A stretch of 13,581 nt of DNA from the NCBI GenBank assembly GCA_028293405.1, contig JAQGOW010000265.1:1-13581 (forward strand), read 5' to 3'. The position numbers and the translations under genes are program-made. The notes under the pieces were generated by a model that searched no databases, was not told the DNA's origin, and worked only from the letters and a program-made list of their open reading frames with translations. The DNA comes from Verrucomicrobiales bacterium (GTDB lineage: Bacteria > Verrucomicrobiota > Verrucomicrobiia > Limisphaerales > Palsa-1400). Shown piece by piece: positions 1 through 7,849 of the stretch. Every line of letters begins with the position of its first letter. Positions within the stretch are counted from its first letter, which is position 1.

Positions 1-453
1 TTTCTGGTGACGCTGCCGTTTTTGTATTTTCGCTATCTCTCCTTGCGATATCGGTTCGATGTGGAAGGAATTCTCATGAAGGTGGGGTTTCTTTTTCGGC
101 AGGAGATCAATCTGACTTATGGGCGCATTCAAGACATTCACCTGCGCTCGGGATTGATTCAGCGGTGGCTCGGGCTCGCGAATGTGGAGATTCAAACGGC
201 GTCGGGTTCGGCAGGCGCGGAGTTGGTCGTCGAAGGCTTCGCGGAATTCGAAATGATTCGCGATTTTCTTTATACGCGCATGCGCGGTTATCAGGGGGCG
301 GTGTCGTCTCCGCCAGTCATTGCCGCCAGCGCTGTGCGGGGTGATTTGCAGGGGCAGGATGCGGTGGCGTTGCTCCTGAGCATACGCGATGAATTGCGGC
401 GCACGAGGGAATTGGTCGAAGCGACGAGACAGAAAGGCGGCCCAAATGTATAA
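1..453 (+). CDS. bacterial PH domain (bPH2/DUF304, YdbS/YdbT-like) protein, 3' part only
   Basis: The reading frame is open from base 1 to the stop at 451-453. A GTG at base 7 could be read as a start, but the two codons before it are open and the visible protein begins at the end of a hydrophobic stretch, so the gene most likely starts outside the window. The visible part is a bPH2 domain: a strand-rich start (RYRFDVEGI), then the family signature GRIQDIHLRSGLIQRWLGLA and an IQTASG segment. In this family the domain follows one or two membrane helices and faces the cytoplasm; its ligand and role are poorly known. The last 35 or so residues are charged and helical (SIRDELRRTRELVEA), a likely short coiled coil. 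Its stop overlaps the start of the next gene, which is also a bPH2 protein, so the two are probably translated together and may form one membrane complex. Confidence 0.8.
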   Translation, partial: FLVTLPFLYFRYLSLRYRFDVEGILMKVGFLFRQEINLTYGRIQDIHLRSGLIQRWLGLANVEIQTASGSAGAELVVEGFAEFEMIRDFLYTRMRGYQGAVSSPPVIAASAVRGDLQGQDAVALLLSIRDELRRTRELVEATRQKGGPNV

Positions 454-1189
454 GGCGTTTTGTGATGTTTGCGAGAGGCTGTTGAAAATTCCATTGCCAC
501 CGGAGCCGCCGCCGGGTGACGAACACACTACAAAGATTTTTCGAGCTTCGCCGAATTACTTCAAATATCTGCTGATGCTTTGGGGCATTAGAACGGCCGT
601 TTTTGTATTGGCTGTCGGAGGGGCGGTCATAGGGTTGACCGTGGTAACGTTCATGTCGCGTCACCACGCTGGACCGTTCGTGTACGTGATCGGTGTTTTA
701 GAACTGGCCGCGCTTTGTTTTTTTGCTCTGACCCAATTGCTAAGCTTGGCGATGGTTCGGTTGGATTACGAAAAGCGCTGGTATGTCGTGACCGATCGGA
801 GTCTGCGCGTGCGAGAGGGGATTGTGAATGTGCAGGAAATGACGGTGAATTTTGCGAACATTCAAAATATTTCCGTTTCGCAGGGACCTCTTCAACGTTG
901 GCTGCAAATCGCTGACCTCAAAGTGGACACTGCGGGCGGCGGATCGGTCCAGCAAGGGCAACACCAACTCCACAATCTGCACACCGCGTTTTTCCGTGGA
1001 GTTGATAACGCGATGGAGATTCGGGGGTTGATCCAGGCGCGCTTGCGACACTTGAAAGATTCTGGGTTGGGTGATCGTGAGGAAATGAAGGCTGCGGCAC
1101 CGACCATTGGTAACTCGCAATTGGTTGCCGCGTTACGCGAGGTGCATGAAGAAACGCAGAAGTTGAATGCTGCATTGGGAGCAGCTTGA
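446..1189 (+). CDS. bPH2 (DUF304) domain membrane protein with two N-terminal transmembrane helices
   Basis: A 247-residue protein. The ATG at 446 was chosen over an upstream in-frame start at 389 because it overlaps the previous stop by only 8 bases and has a purine-rich GAAAGGCGG just ahead of it. Order of parts: a short N-terminus with a CxxC pair (C6, C9), a proline-rich stretch (PLPPEPPPGDE), transmembrane helices at about 48-70 and 77-104, and a bPH2 domain at about 110-215 carrying ANIQNISVSQGPLQRWL and KVDTAGGG, which align with the same motifs in the upstream gene. The C-terminus ends in a charged helix (LREVHEETQKLNAAL). The two proteins resemble the paired YdbS/YdbT arrangement of other bacteria, whose biochemical role is not settled. 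The family call is firm, the function unknown. Confidence 0.85.
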   Translation: MYKAFCDVCERLLKIPLPPEPPPGDEHTTKIFRASPNYFKYLLMLWGIRTAVFVLAVGGAVIGLTVVTFMSRHHAGPFVYVIGVLELAALCFFALTQLLSLAMVRLDYEKRWYVVTDRSLRVREGIVNVQEMTVNFANIQNISVSQGPLQRWLQIADLKVDTAGGGSVQQGQHQLHNLHTAFFRGVDNAMEIRGLIQARLRHLKDSGLGDREEMKAAAPTIGNSQLVAALREVHEETQKLNAALGAA

Positions 1190-1191
1190 GT

Positions 1192-1220
1192 TTGCTTCGT
1201 TTGTTCGTTGCGAATAAAAT
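1192..1220 (+). promoter_or_regulatory. candidate sigma-70-type promoter ahead of the PSD1 gene
   Basis: In the 73-base gap after the bPH2 operon there is TTGCTT at 1192-1197 and TAAAAT at 1215-1220, separated by 17 bases. The -10 box matches the consensus at five of six positions, the -35 box at three of six. Transcription would begin near 1227, about 35 bases before the PSD1 start codon. This is a motif match only, in an AT-rich gap where chance matches are easy. Confidence 0.35.
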
Positions 1221-1262
1221 TCACTGTCGCCCGTCTGATTTGGTGCACCGGGCTGCAATTGC

Positions 1263-4022
1263 ATGAAGCCACTGAAATTAGTTTTGCCGATAGTCGCGCT
1301 TGGACTTGCGTTCGCGAGTTCCTGTTTCGCTGGCGAAAGCAAAACGTCGCCGCTTACCTCGCCAGCAGCACGCAATCATTGGTCGTTCAAAGCTCCTGTG
1401 AGACCGGCGTTGCCGACGGTTAAAAATAAGAAGTGGGTGCGCAACGCGATTGATCGATTTGTCCTTGCCCGGTTGGAGCAGGAGAAGTTAGCGCCGTCGC
1501 CCGAAGCGGATCGAGTGACGTTGATTCGCCGACTGCACCTGGATATTACCGGTCTGCCTCCGAGCTTAAAGGAAGTGGATGATTTCGTGGCGGAACGCAG
1601 TCCCGACGCTTATCAAAAGGCAGTCGAACGTTTATTGGCGTCGCCGCATTACGGCGAACGTTGGGGACGGCATTGGTTGGATGTGGCGCGGTATGCGGAT
1701 TCGAATGGGTTCGAAAAAGATCTGCCGCGCTCGATCTGGCCTTACCGCGATTATGTAATTAATGCGTTTAATCGCGATTTGCCGTTTGACCAATTTGCAA
1801 TGGAGCAACTGGCTGGGGATATGTTGCCCAATGCGACTTTGGAACAAAAAGTCGCAACGGGTTTTCTGCGCAATTCGATGGTCAATGAAGAGGGCGGTGT
1901 TGACCCGGAACAGTTCCGCATCGAAGGCATCATCGATCGGATGGACGCGCTGGGCAAATCGTTCCTCGGGCTGACGGTAAATTGTTGCCAGTGCCACAAT
2001 CACAAGTACGACCCGCTCGCGCAAAAGGACTATTATCAGTTGTTCGCGTTCCTGAATAACGACGACGAGCCGGAGATGGAAGTGCCGAGCGCGGCGGAGC
2101 AAAGTCAGCGCGACGCGATTCTGAAAAAGATCGCGCAAGTCGAACATGAAATGGCGGCGAAGTATCCAGACACTGAGCAAAGGATGGATGCCTGGGAAAA
2201 GCAGATGCGCGAAGTCGCGGGGGATTGGGAAGTGCTCGATCCCGAAAAATATTTCGGCGCGGTCGGCACGAAATTCGTGAAGCTCAAAGACAAGTCGCTC
2301 CTTGCTGCGGCGTCGAACCCGCCGATTTCTGAGTACACGATTACAGCGCGAACGCATTTGACGAACATCACCGGTTTCAGATTGGAGGCGTTACGTGACC
2401 CGAATCTTCCTGGCTATGGCCCCGGTCGCGCGCCAAATGGGAATTTTGTGCTGTCGGAATTTCGGGTCGATGCGTCGCCTGTTTCTGATGCGGCAAAGAC
2501 GAACCGCGTCGTGCTGCAGCATGCGACGGCGGATTTTTCGCAGGCGGGTTTTCCTGTGACCGCGGCTCTGGACATGTCTGGAACGAACAAAATTGGATGG
2601 GGTGCGGAAGATTTGCCGGGCCGCCGCAATGTTGAACGTCGCGCGGTTTTCGAAACGAAAGAACCGCTGGGGTTTGATGGCGGCACGCAAATTACGTTTA
2701 CGTTGCGGCAATCGTTTGGCGGCCAACATTGCATTGGCCGATTGCGGTTGGCAGTGACCACGCGCAAGGGAGCGTTGCAAGCGGATCCGTTGTCCAAGCA
2801 TGCCCGCGAGATCCTTGATTTACCCAAAGCGCAACGCACGAAGGAACAGCAGCGTGAACTGTTCAGCTTCTGTCGACTAAGGGATGAACGTTTCGCTGAC
2901 ACAAATAAGCGCATTGACGAGGAGCAGGCGAAGTGGCCAGCGGCGCCAAAAACATTAGTGCTTGTCGCGAAACAAGATGATTTGCGCGAGACTCACATTT
3001 TCAAACGCGGCGACTGGCGCAAACCCGACATCGCGGTAACGCCAGATGTTCCGGGAATTTTACATCCGATGACGCCCGACGAGCCGCGCAATCGGCTTGG
3101 GTTGGCGCGTTGGTTGGTGGATCGAAAAAATCCGACCCTCGCGCGCGTGATTGTGAATCGGATGTGGCAGGAATATTTCGGGCGCGGATTGGTGCCGACT
3201 GCCGAAGATTTCGGGACGCAAGGCGACAAACCGAGCCATCCCGAATTGCTCGATTGGCTCGCAACGGAATTCATGGACAGCGGCTGGAGCATGAAGCACA
3301 TGCATCGGTTGATTGTGACGTCGGCGACCTACCGGCAATCGTCGGTGGTTACTCCGAAAATGTGGGAACACGATCAATACAATCGATTGCTGGCGCGTGG
3401 GCCGCGCGTGCGGGTCGACTCGGAAATTATCCGCGACATTGCGCTCTCGGCGGCAGGTTTGTTGGACGAGAAAGTCGGTGGGCCAAGCGTTTATCCACCC
3501 ATTCCTGACGGGGTGTTGGGCCTTGGCTATGGCGCATCGATGAAATGGGAAGTTTCGGGCCAATATCGTCGCGCGATGTATACGTTCTGGAAACGCACAG
3601 TGCCTTATCCGTCCATGGCGGTATTCGATTCGCCCTCCGGCGAGCAAGCGTGCGCGCGGCGAATTCGTTCGAACACACCGTTGCAGGCGCTCACGACGTT
3701 GAATGATCCTGTTTATTTCGATGCGGCACAGGCGCTGGCCATGCGCGTTTGGAAGGATGGCGGGAAGACCGACGATGCACGGGCGGATTTTGCATTTCGG
3801 CTTTGCACCGGTCGTAAGCCGAGTGAAGGCGAAAGACAGAATGTTTTAGAGTTGCTGCACGACCAGGCTGGTTATTTTGAAGACCGAACCACGACTGCCC
3901 TTGAAGTCGCCTCGCCAGATCCCAAGAGCCCTCCTAAAGACGTGAACCTTCACAAGGTCGCGGCATGGACGATGGTTGCGCGGGTGTTGCTCAATCTGGA
4001 CGAGACCATCACGAAGGAATAA
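1263..4022 (+). CDS. exported PSD1-family protein (DUF1549 + DUF1553), no N-terminal PSCyt1 domain
   Basis: A 919-residue exported protein. The N-terminus ([26 protein letters not shown]) is a signal peptide, probably cleaved after CFA. The DUF1549 domain runs from about 40 to 270, with [42 protein letters not shown] and DLPFDQF. It includes a single CxxCH at residues 241-245 (C241, C244, H245), the conserved family position. A beta-rich middle part (about 360-500) follows. The DUF1553 domain, from about 600 to 880, contains [41 protein letters not shown] and [14 protein letters not shown]. Many relatives carry an N-terminal planctomycete cytochrome c domain (PSCyt1); here the DUF1549 part begins almost directly after the signal peptide. 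These families are abundant in Planctomycetes and Verrucomicrobia, where polysaccharide breakdown or periplasmic redox chemistry has been suggested but not shown. The next gene lies 11 bases downstream if its TTG start is correct. Confidence 0.93.
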   Translation: MKPLKLVLPIVALGLAFASSCFAGESKTSPLTSPAARNHWSFKAPVRPALPTVKNKKWVRNAIDRFVLARLEQEKLAPSPEADRVTLIRRLHLDITGLPPSLKEVDDFVAERSPDAYQKAVERLLASPHYGERWGRHWLDVARYADSNGFEKDLPRSIWPYRDYVINAFNRDLPFDQFAMEQLAGDMLPNATLEQKVATGFLRNSMVNEEGGVDPEQFRIEGIIDRMDALGKSFLGLTVNCCQCHNHKYDPLAQKDYYQLFAFLNNDDEPEMEVPSAAEQSQRDAILKKIAQVEHEMAAKYPDTEQRMDAWEKQMREVAGDWEVLDPEKYFGAVGTKFVKLKDKSLLAAASNPPISEYTITARTHLTNITGFRLEALRDPNLPGYGPGRAPNGNFVLSEFRVDASPVSDAAKTNRVVLQHATADFSQAGFPVTAALDMSGTNKIGWGAEDLPGRRNVERRAVFETKEPLGFDGGTQITFTLRQSFGGQHCIGRLRLAVTTRKGALQADPLSKHAREILDLPKAQRTKEQQRELFSFCRLRDERFADTNKRIDEEQAKWPAAPKTLVLVAKQDDLRETHIFKRGDWRKPDIAVTPDVPGILHPMTPDEPRNRLGLARWLVDRKNPTLARVIVNRMWQEYFGRGLVPTAEDFGTQGDKPSHPELLDWLATEFMDSGWSMKHMHRLIVTSATYRQSSVVTPKMWEHDQYNRLLARGPRVRVDSEIIRDIALSAAGLLDEKVGGPSVYPPIPDGVLGLGYGASMKWEVSGQYRRAMYTFWKRTVPYPSMAVFDSPSGEQACARRIRSNTPLQALTTLNDPVYFDAAQALAMRVWKDGGKTDDARADFAFRLCTGRKPSEGERQNVLELLHDQAGYFEDRTTTALEVASPDPKSPPKDVNLHKVAAWTMVARVLLNLDETITKE

Positions 4023-4033
4023 CCTCCGTCGAT

Positions 4034-6277
4034 TTGCACGCTATATTCAAAAGAGGTTTGTTGGTTCTGTTCTGCGCGATTTCTGCGCACGCCGCGAGCA
4101 TTCCCATCCTGGACAATGTCGAACCGCAACCGCTGATTGCGCAGGTCCGGCGAATTGGGGAAGCGATGGAAATGCTTGGTTCGCCATTCGACGAAAAAAC
4201 AACGGCGGCTTTGTTCGCTGCCATGAAGGCCCCAGATGCGAGCACGAAAATCCAACAACTGCTCGATGCGCAGTGTTTGTTTTTCGTGGAGATCAATCCT
4301 GAATCGCGGGTGAAGGTGACGATTAGTCCGGCTAAAGCAGAATTGTTTGAAGGCGGTTGGCGTCAGTTTTTGGTTAAGGTGAGGAACGATGCTGGAGTTA
4401 CGGCCAGGCTCAACATCGACAGTCCAAACGCAAATTGGCTGGCGAACTCGCCTAAAGCCGATGTGCAAAATCGATGGCTCGATTTGCTCCTCGCGGAATC
4501 AGCGCCGATGCAGACGAACCTGAGCGGGCTTCGTTTGGAGTATCGCATCGTGTCGCTTTACAGCCGCGATGTTGGTAAACGCGAAGCGAAGTTTTTGTTC
4601 AACGTGGGGCAGGGTACCGAAGACGTAGGTGGGCGAAGCGAGGCTGATGTATTGTTCAACTGTTTGCCATCGCAGCCGATCACGTTGCGCATTTTGGATG
4701 AAATGAACAAACCGACGACGGGATGTTTGGTCATTCGGGATCAGTCAGGGCGATTTTTTCCGTCCCAAGCAAAACGGCTGGCGCCAGATTTTGCGTTTCA
4801 AAAACAAATCTATCGCAGCAATGGTGAGGTGTTGAAATTGCCCGCCGGCGTTTATTCGGTGCAATTTTCGCGAGGACCGGAATCGCTCGTGCAGGACAGC
4901 ATGCTCGTCGTGCAGAATCAACCGCAGATCGCTGTGTTCACAGTGAGGCGCTGGATTGATCCGTCGCTGTTTGGCTGGATTTCGGGTGATCATCACATCC
5001 ATGCCGCGGGTTGCGCGCATTATTCGAAACCGACTGAAGGCGTGTTCCCCGCCGACATGATGCGTCAATGTCTCGGGGAAGATTTGAAGATTGGTTGTAA
5101 TCTCACGTGGGGCTCGGGATTCGATTTTCAAAAGCAATTCTTCTGCGGAAGCGTCGATAGCGTTTCGAAATATCCATACTTGCTGCGCTACGATCTCGAG
5201 GTCTCGGGTTTTGGTTCTGACCGGTCGGGCCACCTTTGCCTGCTGCGATTGAAAGACCAACGCTATCCCGGGTCCACGTCGACAAAAAACTGGCCTACTC
5301 TTGGATTAAATGTTTTGAGATGGGCGAAAAAGCAAAATGCCGTTTGTGGTCCGGCGCATTCCGGTTATGGCCTGAAGGTTGCCGGGTCGGACGTCCCCAG
5401 TTTGCAAGTGCCAGCTTACAACGGTATTGGTGCGAATGAGTATGTTGTCGACGTCACGCACGAGGTGCCGGATGCGCGGGGAAAACTTGTTCCCGCCGTT
5501 GATTTTATTTCGTTAATGGACACGCCGTATCCATGGGAATTGACGATGTGGTATCACGCGTTGAATGCCGGGTTTCACACGCGTTGCAGTGGCGAGACGG
5601 ATTTTCCATGCATCTCGGATGAGCGCGTTGGAATGGGCCGTTCCTACGTGAAGTTGTTCGACAAAGTGGATTACGACCAATGGTGTGAAGGCATTCGTAA
5701 TGGCCGTTCATACGCGAGCGACGGGCGCAGCCACATCATGGACTTCGCCATCGAGGAACGCGGCGTCGGTGAGATGGATTACGACTTTCCATTGGACAAA
5801 CCGAGGGCAGTCCGAGCGACGGCAAAAGTTGCGGCGTATTTACCGGTAGCCGCGAATGAAACCATTCGTGGACTCGCGGTTGATAAGAAACCGTTCTGGC
5901 ATTTGGAACGAGCGAGAATTGGGAATACGCGCGCCGTTCCGTTGGAGTTTGTGGTGAATGGTAAGGTGGTCGCGACCACAAACGTGGACGCGGACGGCGA
6001 CGTTCACGAAATTTCCTATCCGCTGCAGGTGACCGAGAGTTGTTGGGTGACGTTGCGAATTTTGCCGTCGTCGCACAGTAATCCAATTTGGATTTCAGTC
6101 GCGGGAAAGCCGTTCGCGCCGCGGCGCAGCAGCATCGAGTGGTGCGCGAAAGGCGTGGAGCAGTGTTGGTCGCAGAAGCAACAATTCATCAAACCCGATG
6201 AGATGGGTGACGCGAAAGCCGCTTACGAGCACGCCCGTCAGACATACCGCGCGTTATTGGAGAAGGCTGTGGACTAG
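4034..6277 (+). CDS. exported CehA/McbA-family PHP metallohydrolase
   Basis: A 747-residue protein if it starts at the TTG at 4034. That start gives a clean signal peptide (MHAIFKRGLLVLFCAISAHA, cleavage after residue 20) and lies just past the PSD1 stop, with AAGGAA at 4014-4019 as a rather distant ribosome binding site. An ATG at 3965 is in frame but overlaps the PSD1 gene and puts 23 polar residues ahead of the signal peptide. Residues 21 to about 310 are strand-rich and not recognised. The C-terminal half is the PHP-like metallohydrolase: GDHHIHAAGC with H320, H321 and H323; AHSGYG with H442; SGETDFPC with D523; and GRSYASDGRSH near residue 560. These correspond to the expected metal ligands of CehA/McbA proteins. 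Characterised relatives hydrolyse carbamate esters, but most exported members of this length have no known substrate. Its place directly after the PSD1 gene suggests a shared periplasmic task; that is inference. Confidence 0.87.
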   Translation: MHAIFKRGLLVLFCAISAHAASIPILDNVEPQPLIAQVRRIGEAMEMLGSPFDEKTTAALFAAMKAPDASTKIQQLLDAQCLFFVEINPESRVKVTISPAKAELFEGGWRQFLVKVRNDAGVTARLNIDSPNANWLANSPKADVQNRWLDLLLAESAPMQTNLSGLRLEYRIVSLYSRDVGKREAKFLFNVGQGTEDVGGRSEADVLFNCLPSQPITLRILDEMNKPTTGCLVIRDQSGRFFPSQAKRLAPDFAFQKQIYRSNGEVLKLPAGVYSVQFSRGPESLVQDSMLVVQNQPQIAVFTVRRWIDPSLFGWISGDHHIHAAGCAHYSKPTEGVFPADMMRQCLGEDLKIGCNLTWGSGFDFQKQFFCGSVDSVSKYPYLLRYDLEVSGFGSDRSGHLCLLRLKDQRYPGSTSTKNWPTLGLNVLRWAKKQNAVCGPAHSGYGLKVAGSDVPSLQVPAYNGIGANEYVVDVTHEVPDARGKLVPAVDFISLMDTPYPWELTMWYHALNAGFHTRCSGETDFPCISDERVGMGRSYVKLFDKVDYDQWCEGIRNGRSYASDGRSHIMDFAIEERGVGEMDYDFPLDKPRAVRATAKVAAYLPVAANETIRGLAVDKKPFWHLERARIGNTRAVPLEFVVNGKVVATTNVDADGDVHEISYPLQVTESCWVTLRILPSSHSNPIWISVAGKPFAPRRSSIEWCAKGVEQCWSQKQQFIKPDEMGDAKAAYEHARQTYRALLEKAVD

Positions 6278-6287
6278 GCAACATTCG

Positions 6288-6328
6288 TTGACATATCAGC
6301 AGGTATTGACTGGCAATTTACCTGATAT
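6288..6328 (+). promoter_or_regulatory. hairpin and TTGAC repeats ahead of hpf
   Basis: The 68 bases between the metallohydrolase and hpf hold CAGGTA (6300-6305) and its exact reverse complement TACCTG (6319-6324), separated by 13 bases. The stem can be lengthened by ATAT (6293-6296) pairing with ATAT (6325-6328) if a three-base CAG bulge is allowed. TTGACA at 6288-6293 is a perfect -35 hexamer, and TTGACT follows 18 bases later, but no good -10 box stands at the right distance from either. No T-run follows the hairpin, so it is more likely an operator or leader structure for hpf than a terminator. Confidence 0.4.
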
Positions 6329-6345
6329 TGGGCCATGGTCTTGGC

Positions 6346-6693
6346 ATGAAGTTCATTCTTTCCACCCACAACTTGACACTCACCAAGGCGATCGAAGATC
6401 ACTTGCTGTCACGTTTGGAAAAGATCGATCACATGGATAAGTACGTGACGGCGGCGCGTGTCACGTTGGAAACCGACCACCTCAAGGTTCCTGAGCGCAA
6501 GTTTGCCTGTTCGGTTCGTTTGTCCGTTCCCGGGCCTGACATTTTTGCCGAAGATCGCGAGAGTGATCTTTATGCCGCAATTGATTTGGTGACGAAGAAA
6601 CTCGAACAGCAATTGCGCAAGCGCCACAGCAAATTTAAAGCGCGCAATCACAGCACGCGCGGAAAAGAAGCGCGTCGCGCTTCAGGCGTTTAA
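6346..6693 (+). CDS. hpf: ribosome hibernation promoting factor (HPF/RaiA family), short form with basic tail
   Basis: A 115-residue protein. The ATG at 6346 was chosen because MKFILSTHNLTLT aligns with the family N-terminus; a TTG at 6328 would add six residues. HPF proteins bind in the mRNA/tRNA channel of the 30S subunit when growth slows, silencing ribosomes and in some species promoting 100S dimers. The family pattern is clear: THNLTLTKAIEDHLLSRLEKI at the start, a central strand region (FACSVRLSVPG), then FAEDRESDLYAAIDLVTKKLEQQLRK. It lacks the C-terminal dimerisation domain of long HPF (about 180-190 residues). Instead it ends in about 20 residues rich in K, R and H (KFKARNHSTRGKEARR). 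The ribosome binding site is weak. A palindrome follows the stop, and recF converges from the other side. Confidence 0.93.
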   Translation: MKFILSTHNLTLTKAIEDHLLSRLEKIDHMDKYVTAARVTLETDHLKVPERKFACSVRLSVPGPDIFAEDRESDLYAAIDLVTKKLEQQLRKRHSKFKARNHSTRGKEARRASGV

Positions 6694-6715
6694 GATTATT
6701 TGACGACGGATTTAC

Positions 6716-6762
6716 GCGGATTTCGCTGATGACAGTTCATCTGCGGAATCCGCTTATTTTTT
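6716..6762 (+). terminator. imperfect palindrome with T-run between convergent hpf and recF
   Basis: Left arm GCGGATTTCGCTGATGA (6716-6732) and right arm TCATCTGCGGAATCCGC (6737-6753) form a 17-bp stem with one G-T pair, one T-T mismatch and a four-base loop. TTATTTTTT (6754-6762) follows, so the plus strand looks like an intrinsic terminator for hpf. The T-run is the end of recF (last codons Lys-Lys-stop). For recF the hairpin begins right after its stop but has no T-run behind it, so termination there would be less typical. The left arm is also part of a short tandem, GGATTTACGC then GGATTTCGCT (6709-6728), which suggests it may be a copy of a dispersed palindromic repeat. Confidence 0.6.
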
Positions 6763-7827
6763 GGGCCGCAGCTCCCCTTTGACGACTTCCCACCTTTGCA
6801 GGTCGCGGCCGAGTTCGCGTGGCCAATTTTCTTCGGTGCAGGTCATGAACACCTGGCTGCGCGCGTGTTGAGCGCGGTTGAGCAAGGGCAGGAAGGCGGC
6901 GCGACGGCGCGCGTCCAGTTCGCCCATGATGTCGTCGATCAGCAAAATTGGCGGTGCACCATGAATCGTGGTGAGGTGCTCGGCCTGGGTCATCTTCAAG
7001 GCGATTGCGATGGAACGCTTCTGGCCCTCGCTTGCAAATTTTGCGGCAGACTTGTTATCCAAACGCAGTTGCAAGTCGTCGCGATGCGGACCAATTAACG
7101 TGATGCGCATAGCGAGTTCGCGGTCGCGATTGGCTGCAAGTTCAGCGGCGAAATCGCGTTTAACTGCGGGATCGTAGGTAACTTCGAATTGCTCGGAAGC
7201 GCCGGAGATGCGTTCGTAGCATTGCTTGGCGAGTGGAGCGATTTGTGGGAGAAGTTCGCGACGGAACCGAATCAGTTGATTTCCTGTATCGACCAGTTCG
7301 CGAGTGAACGCTTCAAGCGCTTTCTCGTTTCGTTGCCGCAACAACGCATTTCGTGAACGCAACGCAGCGGCGTAACGTTGCAGGAGCGGCAGATAAACAG
7401 GGTGGGTTTGCGCTAGAAGCAAATCCACAAACCGACGACGAATGCGGCTGGTGCCTTTGACCAACTGCAAGTCTTCGGTACAAAACACGACGGCGCGGAC
7501 GAGGCCAAAATAGTCGCTGAGTTTGCGAATCGGCTGGTTGTCTTTTGTCAGGCGGCGTTCGGTCGACGACCAGAACAATTTGATGTCATGCTGTGTCTGT
7601 GAGACCACGCGCGCGCCGACGAAATATCCTTTTTGCGCATGCCGCACGATTTGAGCGCTGCCGACGCCGCGAAACGAACGCAGGGTGGCGAGTAGATAAA
7701 TTGCTTCGAGGATGTTGGTCTTCCCCTGCGCGTTGTCGCCAAGGAGCAGGTGGAACCCAGGCGAAAAATCGACGTCCATCCGCGCATAATTGCGGAAGTC
7801 GCGAAGCCTGAGGTGCGCCAAATGCAT
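6754..7827 (-). CDS. recF: DNA replication/repair protein RecF
   Basis: A 357-residue SMC-like ATPase of the RecFOR pathway, which loads RecA onto gapped single-stranded DNA. The ATG at 7827 was chosen because MHLAHLRLRDFRNY is the classic RecF N-terminus; an open TTG at 7875 would add 16 residues not typical of the family. Walker A is GDNAQGKTN at residues 30-38. The ABC-type signature is SEGQKR at 266-271, preceded by GPHRDDL. Walker B is LLIDDIMGELD near 296-306, followed by MTCTEENW near the C-terminus. Length fits the family (about 360-370). In many bacteria recF lies with dnaA, dnaN and gyrB; here it stands between hpf and a divergent amidase gene. There is no clear Shine-Dalgarno ahead of the start. 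Confidence 0.96.
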   Translation of the reverse strand: MHLAHLRLRDFRNYARMDVDFSPGFHLLLGDNAQGKTNILEAIYLLATLRSFRGVGSAQIVRHAQKGYFVGARVVSQTQHDIKLFWSSTERRLTKDNQPIRKLSDYFGLVRAVVFCTEDLQLVKGTSRIRRRFVDLLLAQTHPVYLPLLQRYAAALRSRNALLRQRNEKALEAFTRELVDTGNQLIRFRRELLPQIAPLAKQCYERISGASEQFEVTYDPAVKRDFAAELAANRDRELAMRITLIGPHRDDLQLRLDNKSAAKFASEGQKRSIAIALKMTQAEHLTTIHGAPPILLIDDIMGELDARRRAAFLPLLNRAQHARSQVFMTCTEENWPRELGRDLQRWEVVKGELRPKK

Positions 7828-7836
7828 CGTTGAATA

Positions 7837-7849
7837 GGATTCAGAATCC
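7837..7849. promoter_or_regulatory. perfect 13-base palindrome in the recF/amidase divergent gap
   Basis: GGATTCAGAATCC consists of exact six-base inverted arms around a single A. It sits 10 bases upstream of the recF start codon, in the 88-base region shared by divergent recF and the amidase gene. Its place and symmetry suit an operator for a dimeric regulator. It does not match the TGTTC-N4-GAACA LexA box reported for Verrucomicrobia. I see no strong promoter hexamer pair in this gap on either strand. Confidence 0.35.

Noticed and set aside
1632..2357. 241-codon open frame on the minus strand inside the PSD1 gene
   Set aside because: Arginine-rich, no recognisable domain, and it lies opposite clearly conserved DUF1549 coding sequence; a shadow frame.
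3060..3647. 195-codon minus-strand frame opposite DUF1553
   Set aside because: Rich in R, H and P with no motif; the plus strand is strongly conserved coding sequence.
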